DNA from: a virus
Strand: one strand, 5' to 3'
Virus record (IMG/VR): IMGVR_UViG_3300047325_000181
Span: 1 to 64,000 of that record
DNA: 64,000 bases
Under the pieces are notes generated by a model, which saw only the letters and a list, made by a program, of their open reading frames with translations, made no database searches and was not told the origin of the DNA. How positions within the stretch are numbered: position 1 is the stretch's first letter; every line of letters begins with the position of its first letter. The position numbers and the translations under genes are program-made. Of this stretch, positions 14,495 through 23,563 are shown piece by piece.

Positions 14495-14608
14495 CTAGTG
14501 TAGCAGAAAACCCACAAGGTCGCGCATCACGTAGAGCATCCAGCCGTCGAAGAGGCCAACCGCGACGAGCACCGTGAAGAGCGCGCGCTCGAACTCTACT
14601 TCAGCCAT
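14495..14608 (-). CDS. small single-span membrane protein, 37 aa
   Basis: Starts inside the last codons of the amidase (13-base overlap). One hydrophobic segment (ALFTVLVAVGLFDGWMLYVM) with an acidic N-terminus. Immediately downstream of the endolysin it could be a holin, antiholin or spanin-like factor. Function inferred from place and topology only. Confidence 0.5.
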   Translation of the reverse strand: MAEVEFERALFTVLVAVGLFDGWMLYVMRDLVGFLLH

Positions 14609-15147
14609 GCCGGTTTCGCGAGGCTCGTCAACGTCCGCAAATGGTCCATCCACTCATAGAGCAAGTCGCCCGGGCACGAGGTCCCGTACAGTTGAGCCGC
14701 AGTTATGTGGTCGATACCTTCGGTCACCATGTAGTAGGTCTCGACGTCGCGATGGCCGATGAGGAAGCGGGCGCCGAGCCCGTGCTCGCGCGCGAGATGG
14801 ACTTGTTGCGCGACAAGGGCGAGCGCCGAGTCCACGACTTCGTCTTCGGTGACGCCGTCGTTTGGTTGATAGTTCCCCGCGATGCAGATAGCGTAGCCTT
14901 GCGGGTTGAGGCCTTCCTGAGCCGCGGGAACGCAGTTCATCGGGCGGCCTTGCTGGATTTCCCAGGTGTGCGAAATCGGGTTCAGCCGCACGTACGCATT
15001 GTAGCCGATGGTCAAGAAGGGCTCACTCTCGGCGATTTGCGTCGCGTCCCACGTTTGGGGAGCGACCGAGTGGTGGATAACCACGTAGGACACGGTCGAG
15101 GGGTCGCGCTTGTCGAGTTGTGCGAGGACGTCCGGCGGTATCTGCAT
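14596..15147 (-). CDS. N-acetylmuramoyl-L-alanine amidase (endolysin)
   Basis: A 183-residue Amidase_2/PGRP-fold enzyme like T7 lysozyme. The zinc ligands are expected at H25 (VVIHHS), H132 (LIGHRD) and C158 (TSCPGD), with the substrate-groove motif QEGLNPQGYAICIAGN in between. It cleaves the amide between muramic acid and the stem peptide at lysis. There is no signal peptide, so it needs a holin; candidates follow directly. A TATAAT seven bases before the ATG, within the end of the fibre gene, suggests a leaderless internal promoter for the lysis cluster. Confidence 0.9.
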   Translation of the reverse strand: MQIPPDVLAQLDKRDPSTVSYVVIHHSVAPQTWDATQIAESEPFLTIGYNAYVRLNPISHTWEIQQGRPMNCVPAAQEGLNPQGYAICIAGNYQPNDGVTEDEVVDSALALVAQQVHLAREHGLGARFLIGHRDVETYYMVTEGIDHITAAQLYGTSCPGDLLYEWMDHLRTLTSLAKPAWLK

Positions 15148-15155
15148 GGCCCCTA

Positions 15156-15161
15156 TTATAT
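15156..15161 (-). promoter_or_regulatory. TATAAT box before the amidase
   Basis: Perfect -10 hexamer, preceded by TGA, seven bases before the amidase ATG. The -35 region is poor. Separate late expression of lysis genes is the likely use. Confidence 0.45.
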
Positions 15162-16273
15162 CACGTCTGGAAAATGACGATGAAGTTGAACGGGATGTTC
15201 GCGACGGGCTGCGGCGGCGCATCGTGGTACTCGCACGAACGAATCGTGACCGAGTTGCTGCCGAGGCCCGTGACCGTGCGGAAGCCGACCGCGTGAGCGT
15301 TCGTAGGGTCGTAGGAAATCGCCTGAATCGCCTGGATGACGTAGCCGCTCGGGAGCGTCAGCGTGAAGTTCCCGCTTCCGTCCGTCGTGCCTTGGCCGTA
15401 ACCGATGCGCCCGCCGACGACCGGAGTGCCCGCGGCGTTCGTGACCACCTTCACCGAGAGGTCGGTGACCGGGCCGTTGTCGTCGGCCACGGTGACGGAG
15501 CCATCGACGCTCGTGATACCCTGGATGGCCGTGACGTTTCCGGTCAGCGCGTTGACTGACGTGACGCCGTAATTCGAGAGCAGGATGCCGTACGTTCCGT
15601 AGGGCTCGATACCGATAGCGCCGTCGAGGTTGTTGAGCGTCACGGGGCCGGTCTTGCTGTTGAGGCTCGTCACGCCGCCCGGCGTCACGTAGGAGTTGAT
15701 GACCGTTTCGAGCGTCGGTAACTCCATCGTGATGTCTTGCGACTGGAGCGGACCTTGGCCCGCGGTCGGGACGTTCAGCTTCGCGACCTCGACGAAGCCG
15801 CTCGGCACCGCGGGCGGCGTGGTCGGGCTCGACCCTTGCACGTACTGCCAGGTGGCGTTGAACTGAATCTGATAGCAGGTCGTCGGAACGATGGAGCCGT
15901 CCGGCTGGCGCACGGAGCGCGTGAACGAGTAGACGAGCACCTCGTTCGGCTGCGCGCAAATGAGGTCGATGCGGAACGAGCCGCTTGAGTTCGCCGGGAC
16001 GCTGAAGCTCGCCGGAGTCACCTCGGGGCACCAACGCCCGAGCAGGTAAGCCGACTGGTTGCCGAGCGTCGAGCCGCCACAGAAAACGGTTCCGGCGCCG
16101 TTCGTCGTGACGGTCAACGGCTGGCCGGTCGAGTTGAAGCTCAGTTCGCCGAGGAGGTCGCGCGCCTGGAGACCGATGGCATCCATGACGGTCTCTTGCA
16201 ATTCCAGCATATCGGCGTAGCCGACAAGCTCGCCCATAACCCAGGAATTGAAGTGGTTGCTCAGGGCGCCCAT
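15161..16273 (-). CDS. tail fibre-like protein, 370 aa
   Basis: The N-terminal helix (GELVGYADMLELQETVMDAI) resembles fibre attachment segments. It is followed by long beta-rich sequence of T, G, N and V with alternating strands (GPVTLNNLDGA, VNALTGNVTAIQG), and an Ig-like end with SGNFTLTLPSGY. A distal tail fibre or adhesion protein at the end of the baseplate operon is the best reading. No enzymatic motif is visible. Confidence 0.65.
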   Translation of the reverse strand: MGALSNHFNSWVMGELVGYADMLELQETVMDAIGLQARDLLGELSFNSTGQPLTVTTNGAGTVFCGGSTLGNQSAYLLGRWCPEVTPASFSVPANSSGSFRIDLICAQPNEVLVYSFTRSVRQPDGSIVPTTCYQIQFNATWQYVQGSSPTTPPAVPSGFVEVAKLNVPTAGQGPLQSQDITMELPTLETVINSYVTPGGVTSLNSKTGPVTLNNLDGAIGIEPYGTYGILLSNYGVTSVNALTGNVTAIQGITSVDGSVTVADDNGPVTDLSVKVVTNAAGTPVVGGRIGYGQGTTDGSGNFTLTLPSGYVIQAIQAISYDPTNAHAVGFRTVTGLGSNSVTIRSCEYHDAPPQPVANIPFNFIVIFQT

Positions 16274-16283
16274 GCGAAGCTCC

Positions 16284-16958
16284 TCACGTTATGATGGTCA
16301 CGACGTACTTGTAGACCGGCTGCGTTCCGGCCGCCTTAATGGCGTAGACGACCGCTTCGAGGCCGGGGTCAATGCCGCCCGTCGCGTAGGTCGTCCCGGC
16401 CGTCCAAAGGTACGTGTTGTAGTCAAGGTAGGCATAGTCCAGGAAGAAGATGTCGTCCTCTGAGACCTGCGACGTCACCTGAACCACGAACTGGAGAATC
16501 AGGATGGTCTCGCCCGCGGCGGCGTCGGCCGCGCACGAAGTCGGGTCCGAGAGTAGGTCGTAGACGTAGGCCACGGGGGCCACGCCACCGTCCACCGAGG
16601 CGAGCGAGTTCAGGTACTTCTGGACCGCCGTTTGGATGGCGCCGAGGGTCAGCTTGCCCGAATCGAGCGCGTCGAGGATGCGGATGCGGTACGCGGAGTC
16701 CGGCTCGCCCGGCAGGCGCTGGACGCCGTACAGGACGCCGCTCGCGTCCAGGTAGATGCCCGTCGCCGTCTGGATGGTCGTTTGGACCTTGAAGGCGTTG
16801 ACGGCCGACACGTAGTTCGTGATGGCCCCGGCGAGCGCTTCGATGACGGCATGGAGCGGCCCAAGCCCGGTCGGCGCGTACTCCGTCGGCGTCACGTCGA
16901 AGTTGTACGGATTGGCGGGGAAATACTGGGTCAGCGGATTCGCCGGGTCGACGCTCAC
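16284..16958 (-). CDS. baseplate protein next to gpJ homologue, 224 aa
   Basis: The segment TATGIYLDASGVLYGVQRLPGE is typical of proteins that follow the gpJ homologue in P2/Mu-like baseplate operons (gpI/gp48-like position). Four-base overlap with the upstream baseplate J gene. It probably links the wedge to the fibre. Confidence 0.65.
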   Translation of the reverse strand: MSVDPANPLTQYFPANPYNFDVTPTEYAPTGLGPLHAVIEALAGAITNYVSAVNAFKVQTTIQTATGIYLDASGVLYGVQRLPGEPDSAYRIRILDALDSGKLTLGAIQTAVQKYLNSLASVDGGVAPVAYVYDLLSDPTSCAADAAAGETILILQFVVQVTSQVSEDDIFFLDYAYLDYNTYLWTAGTTYATGGIDPGLEAVVYAIKAAGTQPVYKYVVTIIT

Positions 16959-18178
16959 GGCAGTGCGACGCCCGTTCCGGTCACCGTGACCGAGGCGAGG
17001 TTGGCGCAGCGCGGCGTCTGGGTCGCGCTCGGGAAGAGGTCCGCGTTTGCCCCGTTGATGACGACCGAGCCGACCGCCACGTTCCAGACGCCCTGGACCG
17101 TGAAGACCTGGGCGATGAGTTCGGCGATGGTGACCGGGTTGCCGATGGGCAGCGCGTTGACGTAGTTGTAAATGGCAAGCTCGACCGCGGTCTGAATCGC
17201 CGCCGGGGTCGTTTCCGTCGAGGCGTACCCCGTGTCATAGGTGTACCCGAGCGCAATCGTGACCGGCAAGAGAATCGACCCCACGACGTTCACTTGAACG
17301 CCCGCGGCGCGGTAGAGGCCCGAGTTCAGGGCTGCCTGGAGGGCCGCAATCTCGGCATGGTTCGGGTTCGTCGGATTGCCGATGTCGCCCGTCCCGTCGT
17401 CGACGTAAAGCTGGACGCAGCCAAGCTGGAAATCGCCCGCGGGATTCGTGAGGTCGACGACCGTGGCTGACGCGATGCCGGGGAACGAGAGGGCCGCCTC
17501 GATGAGCGCCGCGGCCGTACACTGGGAGGCATTCGGGACCGCGGCGAGCGCGCGCGTCCGCAGGCTCGTGTCGGATTCCGTGTTCGCGCCGCCGCCGATG
17601 GAGAGCGGGTTCGTGACGAACGTGCCGCCCGGCCCGGAGAGGACTTGGTTGATAGCCCCGGCCGCCACGTTGCCGAGGGTGCCGGTGTTGACCGCCTCGA
17701 CCGCGACGGAGTTCGACTGGGTCTGGCCGGAGGGGATGGTACCGGTGGTCGTCGTGGCGTAGACGATGGGCGAGCCGCTCGGGTCCGCCGGTTCTGCGCC
17801 GACGAGCGTCCCGATGGGGATGATGGTCGGTGAGCCGCCGGAGACGGCAATCGAGAACGTCACCTGGCCGGTCGCGGCCACCGCTGCCTTGCGGTAGACG
17901 CCGACGTCAGCCGCTTTGTTATCTAAATCGGAGCCGGTAGCCGATAAAATGTATGCCGCGGCCTGGACGGACGTGAGAAGCTGGTAGGCGCCCTGGACGG
18001 TCACGCCCGGGTACGAGGAGGCATCGGAGCCGAGATTGAGCGCCTCGGCTTCGAGGAGGGTCTCGGTCACGCCGCCCGCGTTGAAGTTGGTCAAGAGCGA
18101 CTGGAGCGACTCGACCGTGCTCTGAAGCGAGGCCAGGACGTCGGCCGTCGTCGGGTAGGTGGGCAGTACAATCGACAC
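16955..18178 (-). CDS. baseplate J-like wedge protein
   Basis: A 407-residue protein with baseplate J (Mu gp47/P2 gpJ) features: an early helix (ETLLEAEALNLGSDAS), the central GTLVGAEPADPSG/VYATTTTG region, ESDTSLRTRALAAVPNASQCTAAAL, and a C-terminal domain around VTIALGYTYDTGY and NALPIGNPVTIAELIAQVF. It forms the baseplate wedge. It lies between gp25-like and gpI-like genes in the expected order. Confidence 0.85.
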   Translation of the reverse strand: MSIVLPTYPTTADVLASLQSTVESLQSLLTNFNAGGVTETLLEAEALNLGSDASSYPGVTVQGAYQLLTSVQAAAYILSATGSDLDNKAADVGVYRKAAVAATGQVTFSIAVSGGSPTIIPIGTLVGAEPADPSGSPIVYATTTTGTIPSGQTQSNSVAVEAVNTGTLGNVAAGAINQVLSGPGGTFVTNPLSIGGGANTESDTSLRTRALAAVPNASQCTAAALIEAALSFPGIASATVVDLTNPAGDFQLGCVQLYVDDGTGDIGNPTNPNHAEIAALQAALNSGLYRAAGVQVNVVGSILLPVTIALGYTYDTGYASTETTPAAIQTAVELAIYNYVNALPIGNPVTIAELIAQVFTVQGVWNVAVGSVVINGANADLFPSATQTPRCANLASVTVTGTGVALP

Positions 18179-18190
18179 GAGCGGCTCCTG

Positions 18191-19045
18191 CTACTGGAAG
18201 TACGGCACGACGAGATTCGCCTTGAGGGCGTCTTCCGAACCGATGGCCATAACGGTGTAGCTGATAATCCACGAATCGTACGTGGCTTGGGTGACTTCGA
18301 CGCTCAAGACCTGAGCCACTCGCGGCTCGGCGAGCAGCATGTCAATGACGTCCGTGCGCAAGAGTTCGGCCTGGGCCTGCGAGTTCGCCACGCCCGAGCC
18401 GATGATTTTGCCCTTCTCGAAGCCGTAGCTCGGATGGACGGGAAGCTCGCCGAAGGAGGTGCGGATGCGGATGGAGAGGTCCTGGGCCAAGAGATTGAGC
18501 CCGTTGATGCACAGGAGGTCGCCGTTCGGCCCGACGCGCCCTTCGAGGATGGTCGGGTCGAGGAAGACGTCCGAGCCGAGAATCGGGTACGGCCCGAGCG
18601 CCGCCGAGCCCGGCGTAAAGGGCCCTGGCTGAATCTGGTTCGGGTTGTCCATCGTGATGGTCGCGACGTTGGAGGGCCCTGAGACGTAGCCCATCGTGTC
18701 GACCGCGACGGCCACGTACCACTTCTGGACGCCGAAGGTCGGGTTGCGGTCCTGGAGGTCGTTGACGAGCACGACGGTCGAGAGCGGCTCCGCGTCCGTC
18801 TGGAGGTCAAAGGGGCCGGTCGGCGTCTCGCCGCGGTAGAGGAGGAGCGAGGCGACCGGGAAGCTGCCCGTCACCGGGTTCTGCTCGACTCCGCACACCA
18901 CGGCCGTGTCGGTCTGCGAGATGCTGAGAATGATGGGAGGGTTCGGGGGCATCGTGTCCGAGACGGTCGGGCAGACGAGCGTAACCGGCACCGTCACGGA
19001 CGGCGCGGTAACAATCGTCAGGTCGGTCGTCTGAGTCAGCGGCAC
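18191..19045 (-). CDS. baseplate wedge protein with C-terminal gp25-like domain
   Basis: Residues about 170-280 resemble the gp25/GPW family (LSIRIRTSFGELPVHPSYG, QAELLRTDVIDMLLAEPRV). The N-terminal 130 residues are beta-sandwich-like, fibronectin III style (PPNPPIILSISQTD, KWYVAVAVDTMGYVSGPSN). The gp25 homologue joins sheath, wedge and tube. The fused N-terminal domain is longer than usual. Confidence 0.7.
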   Translation of the reverse strand: MPLTQTTDLTIVTAPSVTVPVTLVCPTVSDTMPPNPPIILSISQTDTAVVCGVEQNPVTGSFPVASLLLYRGETPTGPFDLQTDAEPLSTVVLVNDLQDRNPTFGVQKWYVAVAVDTMGYVSGPSNVATITMDNPNQIQPGPFTPGSAALGPYPILGSDVFLDPTILEGRVGPNGDLLCINGLNLLAQDLSIRIRTSFGELPVHPSYGFEKGKIIGSGVANSQAQAELLRTDVIDMLLAEPRVAQVLSVEVTQATYDSWIISYTVMAIGSEDALKANLVVPYFQ

Positions 19046-19890
19046 TATTCGGACTCCACGAAGCCCACGTAGTAAGTCCCGAGCTTGGCGTCGGGGATGA
19101 GGGTAGCTTGCCCACTAGAGGTTACGCCGGGCGGGTCCATTGTCCCGGCCGACGTCGTGAACGTGCCGGTCGGAATCGTGACCGAGCCATCCTCGTGCAT
19201 GTAGATGATTTTGTAGACCTGGGTCTCATTGTAGGGCAGCGTCGCGTCCGGCGGGATGAGGATGAGGCCCTTGAACGAGATGGACAAGTGGGCATTCCGC
19301 GAGACGATGCCCTTCGACTTGATGGTGAGCTTCGCGCCGAGATTGGCGTGGGGGTGGAAGATGGTCAGCGAGGCTGTGAGACTCGGGCGCCCCTTCGCCG
19401 TGATGGTCAGCTTGGCCGGGATGTCTTGTTGAGCGAGCAGCGCGAGAATCGAGAGCGAGGCGTTGAGGCTCGGGTGCCCCTTTGCGCGGATGACGAGGTT
19501 CGCGTTCCGTTGGAGCGTAACGCGGTCGACAATCGTGAGCGAGGGGTTGAGGCGCTTCGTCGCGATGCCGTTGACGAGCGAGAGGCTCGCGTTGAGCGCG
19601 TCCGTGGCTTTTCGCGAAATCGTCAGGTCGGCCGGAAGATGGTTCGTGACCGGCAGCTTAATCGTGAGGTGCGCGGTCAGTTGGCCGGTCTTATCCGCGA
19701 CGATGGTCAGGAGGGCGGCGAGTTGCGAGGTTGCCTTCGCCTTAATCGTGAGACTCGCGCCAAGTTGAAGCGACGTCGCAGTGCCGCCGCCCGTTTCGGG
19801 CGCGACAACAGACAGCGTCGTGACACCGCTCTCAAGGAGCAGTTGCTGGCTTTTGTTCTCTAGTGCGAGAGGGAGCGTTACCGTCGACAC
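19045..19890 (-). CDS. beta-repeat appendage protein with Ig-like C-terminal module
   Basis: About 165 residues are built from roughly ten degenerate units of about 18 residues with the pattern LxAxLTIxxK (for example LGASLTIKAK, LNASLSLVN, LGAKLTIKSK), predicting an extended beta-solenoid or prism. The C-terminal 75 residues (LILIPPDATLPYN, AGTMDPPGVTSSGQA) form a separate module also found at the end of 21027-21956. A tail appendage is inferred from its place among baseplate and fibre genes. No known family recognised. Confidence 0.65.
   Translation of the reverse strand: MSTVTLPLALENKSQQLLLESGVTTLSVVAPETGGGTATSLQLGASLTIKAKATSQLAALLTIVADKTGQLTAHLTIKLPVTNHLPADLTISRKATDALNASLSLVNGIATKRLNPSLTIVDRVTLQRNANLVIRAKGHPSLNASLSILALLAQQDIPAKLTITAKGRPSLTASLTIFHPHANLGAKLTIKSKGIVSRNAHLSISFKGLILIPPDATLPYNETQVYKIIYMHEDGSVTIPTGTFTTSAGTMDPPGVTSSGQATLIPDAKLGTYYVGFVESE
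19275..19773 (-). repeat. protein-level tandem repeat, about ten units
   Basis: Coding repeats of about 54 bases (17-20 residues), diverged at DNA level but regular at protein level. Related units occur in 21958-22479 and 43468-43812. Confidence 0.55.
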
Positions 19891-19900
19891 GGTCCTGCCC

Positions 19901-20974
19901 CTACGGCAGCGCTCTCCAGGCGTTTGCTATTTGCAGCCACTGCGCTTGCGTCCAGCACGTTGAAGCAGCGACGGCGATTTTCCCGAAGAGGCCCGACCCG
20001 TAATACGAGTTCGGAATATCCCACCCGAAGTAGATGTAGCCGTTGGTCGACTTAACGTACCCAGCGCCTGGAGCGTTGATTTGGAAGCAGAACATGCCGT
20101 TGACGTAAAACGACATAAGACCGTAGCCGCTGCCGCCGGTCGTCTTGAACGAAACTCCATAGAGAGCGCGGGTCGGGAAGCCACTACTACTCATGCCGCC
20201 GCCCGTGCTGCCCGCGAACGTCCCTTGAAGGGTCGCCTGGTAAAGATACCAGAGAAAGCCGTTGTTACTGCTGTCGCGGGTGCTGAAAATTGTATAGAGC
20301 GTGTTCGGCTGCGCGTGCGAAATCTCGTAGACGCACATTATCGAAAACGCGGTCGCGCTCGTCGTCGTGTCGGGAATCTCGATGTACGACGTCGAGCCGG
20401 TGCCCGACGAGCTATTCGAGAGGTAGGGGCACGGCTCGTTGTCGTACGTGAGCGGCTGCGCGGCAAGCACGAGATTGCTCGTATTCTCGTAGGTTCCATT
20501 ACTGGAGCCGACGGTATCGGTGACCGTTGTGCCGGTCGTCTCGTTGCACGGGTAGTAGTGCGAAATGCCCGTAAACGACTCCATGAAGGTGTCGAAGTTG
20601 TTGCTGCTGCCACCGCCAGCCGCCAAGACCTCAGTGATAGTCGATTGGTAGCTCTGGCCGCCGCTCACCACGTAGAGCAAGTCGGTCCCCGTCGGAGACG
20701 CATGCGACGGCAGCGACGAGAGCGGGGCAGACGCGAACGTCACGTAGGCACCGGAGGCCATCGTGTTGCCCGCGGACCCGGCCAAAAGCTCTAGCGTCGT
20801 CAGTGAGAAACTCGTGCCGGTCGAAATTGAGGCGACCTGCATGACGGCCGCATGCGTCCCGTCGTAGACGGTTACGACGGAGTTTTGGGGCGTCTGGCTC
20901 GTGTCCGTGACGGAGACCGACACGGATGAGCTTACGGCCGGAATCGTAAAGGACGCCGTCGTGGTCACTGACAT
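19901..20974 (-). CDS. tail fibre/receptor-binding protein with LamG-like domain
   Basis: A serine/threonine-rich N-terminus (residues 1-110) is followed by a concanavalin-like lectin domain, recognised by HYYPCNETTGTTVTDTVG and SNGTY, then strands with AFSIMCVYEI and SFYVNGMFCFQI. Such domains bind glycans. A GGAGG site precedes the ATG. Inferred role: host recognition at the distal tail. Confidence 0.65.
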   Translation of the reverse strand: MSVTTTASFTIPAVSSSVSVSVTDTSQTPQNSVVTVYDGTHAAVMQVASISTGTSFSLTTLELLAGSAGNTMASGAYVTFASAPLSSLPSHASPTGTDLLYVVSGGQSYQSTITEVLAAGGGSSNNFDTFMESFTGISHYYPCNETTGTTVTDTVGSSNGTYENTSNLVLAAQPLTYDNEPCPYLSNSSSGTGSTSYIEIPDTTTSATAFSIMCVYEISHAQPNTLYTIFSTRDSSNNGFLWYLYQATLQGTFAGSTGGGMSSSGFPTRALYGVSFKTTGGSGYGLMSFYVNGMFCFQINAPGAGYVKSTNGYIYFGWDIPNSYYGSGLFGKIAVAASTCWTQAQWLQIANAWRALP

Positions 20975-21026
20975 GAAATCGCCTCCAGGAGCGCTCTTCG
21001 GGGGCTACGGTCCTGAGTCTTCCGCA

Positions 21027-21956
21027 TCAGGGAACCTCGTAGAAGGTGACGGTGAACGGGCCGATAGTGTCCTCGTAGGGCGTCAGGACAGCTTGCCCGG
21101 ATGAGGTAACCCCCGGTGGGTCCATCGTTCCGGCCGTGCTGACGAAAACGCCCCGCGGAATAGAACTGAAGCCGGTTCCGTACTGCTTGCGCACCTTGTA
21201 GAGCAAGGTCTGATTGAAGGGCAGCGTCGCGTCCGGCGGGATGAGCACAAGCTGCGCCGGGTCGATGCGCAAATGCGCGTTGAGCCGGTTGACGTTCGGC
21301 GACGGCGGCACGAGCGCGAGGAACGTCAACCCGAAGGACGGGTAGTTGACCTCAAAATCAAACGGGCCAATGGGGGTGAGGTCCGGCGTCGGCGGCCCGT
21401 AGTAGGTCAGGACGTTTTGGAGATTGATGACGACCGGGGTATCGGTTGTCGGCGTGTAGCCCGCGGGCGCCTCAATTATTTGGGCGTTATTCGGTATCCA
21501 CGCCATGCCGGAAAACGGCAAGCTCTCGGGGGCAAGCGGCGTGAAGGGGCCAGGTGTCGGGAACACGTACGTCGGCGAGCCGTACGTCAGAACTTGGTAC
21601 TGGAACTCGTCGATGTACCCGGCATCCGCAATTTCAAAGAGCGAGATATTGAACTGGTCCTGATACTGCTCGTTGTAAATGCTGAAGTAGTAGCCCGCAA
21701 CATGCGACTCGGTGATGACCGAGGCGAAGCAGGCCGCTTGGATAAAGTAGGGGTCGAAGCCGACGACCGAATACTGCTCGCCAACCTGCGACCAGCCATC
21801 GGGCGCGATGAACGGCTCCGGGCCTGAACCGCCGCCGCCGAACATGAAGGCGAGCAGCGTGTTGCCGACGGTCGTGTCTTCGTCGAAGAAGCAGCCCGCG
21901 AAATCGACGGCCTCTTCGGCTCCGTTCGCAAACTGAACGATGGATGGGGTTGCCAC
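21027..21956 (-). CDS. tail appendage protein sharing the Ig-like C-terminal module
   Basis: The N-terminal 200 residues form an aromatic-rich beta domain (GNTLLAFMFGGGGSG, HVAGYYFSIYNEQY) like other phage fibre jelly-roll domains. One repeat unit (NRLNAHLRID) precedes a C-terminal module nearly identical in pattern to that of 19045-19890 (LVLIPPDATLPFN, AGTMDPPGVTSSGQA). Probably part of the same appendage system. Confidence 0.6.
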   Translation of the reverse strand: MATPSIVQFANGAEEAVDFAGCFFDEDTTVGNTLLAFMFGGGGSGPEPFIAPDGWSQVGEQYSVVGFDPYFIQAACFASVITESHVAGYYFSIYNEQYQDQFNISLFEIADAGYIDEFQYQVLTYGSPTYVFPTPGPFTPLAPESLPFSGMAWIPNNAQIIEAPAGYTPTTDTPVVINLQNVLTYYGPPTPDLTPIGPFDFEVNYPSFGLTFLALVPPSPNVNRLNAHLRIDPAQLVLIPPDATLPFNQTLLYKVRKQYGTGFSSIPRGVFVSTAGTMDPPGVTSSGQAVLTPYEDTIGPFTVTFYEVP

Positions 21957-21957
21957 G

Positions 21958-22479
21958 CTAGAACTCCGCGGTCGTGAAGCTCACCACGACCGTTCCCGTC
22001 TCACCGTTCGGCGAGAAGACGCCGCTCGCCGGGTCGATGGTCCCGACGTCGCCCGAGATGCTCCAGGTCCCCTGTGGGTTCTCGATGATGGTGCCGTTCG
22101 AGCCGGTCAGAATCGCGTGAAACGTGATGGGCACGTAGCCGTTCGAGGTCGAGTTCGCAGGCACGATGGCGAGCGTGTAGCCCACCTTCTGCGCGTACTC
22201 GACCGCGAGTTGCGAGACGCGCGCGCGCAGCGACTGGTTCGACTGCGCGTATTCAACCGCAAGCTGAGAGACCTTCGCCTTGACGGCGGTCCCGGCGGTC
22301 TGCGCGTACTCGACCGCAAGCTGCGAGACACGCGCATCGGCCGTGACGAGAATCGAAAGCGATGCACCGAGTTGCGCGGTAGTCTTCGACTTAATCGCAA
22401 GGGACGCGCCAAGGTCATCCGTCCCGAGCGCGGAGATGGTGAGCGTCGCGGTCGTGGTAATCGAGGTCGACGTTGGCAT
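21958..22479 (-). CDS. repeat-containing appendage protein with Ig-like C-terminus, 173 aa
   Basis: Begins with two LGASLxI units, then three near-identical copies of a 13-residue repeat (RVSQLAVEYAQ), then a bacterial Ig-like domain (GTWSISGDVGTIDPASGVFS). The SQLAVEYAQ repeat recalls short segments found in some phage structural proteins, but its role is unknown. The order beta units, repeats, Ig parallels its two neighbours. Confidence 0.6.
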   Translation of the reverse strand: MPTSTSITTTATLTISALGTDDLGASLAIKSKTTAQLGASLSILVTADARVSQLAVEYAQTAGTAVKAKVSQLAVEYAQSNQSLRARVSQLAVEYAQKVGYTLAIVPANSTSNGYVPITFHAILTGSNGTIIENPQGTWSISGDVGTIDPASGVFSPNGETGTVVVSFTTAEF

Positions 22480-22488
22480 CCGGCGACC

Positions 22489-23511
22489 CTAGACGGTGAC
22501 CTTGATTGCGCCCTGTATGGCGGAGAGGTCGGTCGCGACCCACGGCTCGCCCGTGAGTGGATTCGTGTCGAAGTTCTGAACCGCGTACGAGTAGCTCGAC
22601 CCGAGCGCGACGTTGCTGCCGAACGATTCGCTCGTCCCGTTGCCGACGCCGAGTGCGACGGAACGCGAGCCGCTCGCATCCCTGCGGGCATAGGCCGAGA
22701 CCTGCACGGCCACGACCTGGTTCACGGTGTTGGGAATGGCACCGAGGACGTAGCAGTCTTCGAGGCCAGTCGTGTTCGCCGAGTTGTAGCTCGTGTCGCC
22801 GTCCGGCGGAACGTCGTCGACCTCGGACCAGTTCGTGCCCGAGAGCGGCGTCCAGGCGTGAACGCGGCCGTTCGCGGTCGGGATGAGATAGCCGACGTGA
22901 AGGTCGCCCTCGAACCCGTTGTTGTACGAGCCGGTCGGGTCGTTGATGTAGACGTCGCCCGCGTACCAGAGGTTTGAAGCGGCCGATGCGAACCCGGCTT
23001 GCTGAGCGTAGTCGTGCGCCGTGTTCGTCGTGAGAACGCCCGAAGCGCTCGCAACGCTCGCCGAGTTCAGTTGGATGGCAACGGAGCCGGTCGAACTGAA
23101 CGAGACCTGGAGTTCGAGGTAGAAGGCCGTCATAGCCGAGACGAGCCCGGCTGACGAAGCGGCCAGAACCGTGAAGCCGCTCGCGAAGTCGGTGCCGACC
23201 GTGTTCGTGACGATGAGCGACCCGTCCGAGCGCACGGCCACGCCGCACTGGAAGGTCCCGTTGTCCCAGAAGCCCATCAGGAGCGACGTCGGAACCGTCG
23301 AGCCGGGAATGATGAAGCGGGCGCCCATCGTGAGCGTCCCGGCGTTCTCGGAGAGGTTCTTGTAGCCGATGCCCGCGGCGCTGAAGGTAAGGCCCTGGGG
23401 CGCGACGCCGTCCGGGTTGTGGTTCGTAATCGTCAGGTTGCCCGGGCTATCCCACTTCGCGGCAATCTGCGAGGCATTGTAAAGCTGAGCCGAGTCGAGG
23501 AAAAGGTTCAC
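22489..23511 (-). CDS. tail fibre-like beta-sandwich protein, 340 aa
   Basis: GTG start. Concanavalin-like jelly-roll pattern: TMGARFIIPGSTVPTSLLMG, AFYLELQVSFSSTGSVAIQLN, then GYLIPTANGRVHAWTPLSG. Long beta-rich sequence without cysteines. A virion fibre or decoration of the baseplate is inferred from context. Confidence 0.6.
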   Translation of the reverse strand: MNLFLDSAQLYNASQIAAKWDSPGNLTITNHNPDGVAPQGLTFSAAGIGYKNLSENAGTLTMGARFIIPGSTVPTSLLMGFWDNGTFQCGVAVRSDGSLIVTNTVGTDFASGFTVLAASSAGLVSAMTAFYLELQVSFSSTGSVAIQLNSASVASASGVLTTNTAHDYAQQAGFASAASNLWYAGDVYINDPTGSYNNGFEGDLHVGYLIPTANGRVHAWTPLSGTNWSEVDDVPPDGDTSYNSANTTGLEDCYVLGAIPNTVNQVVAVQVSAYARRDASGSRSVALGVGNGTSESFGSNVALGSSYSYAVQNFDTNPLTGEPWVATDLSAIQGAIKVTV

Positions 23512-23563
23512 TGCGGGCCTCCAGCGCGGTCCTTGTCTCTTACGCCGTCGAGGCCCCGCGCGC

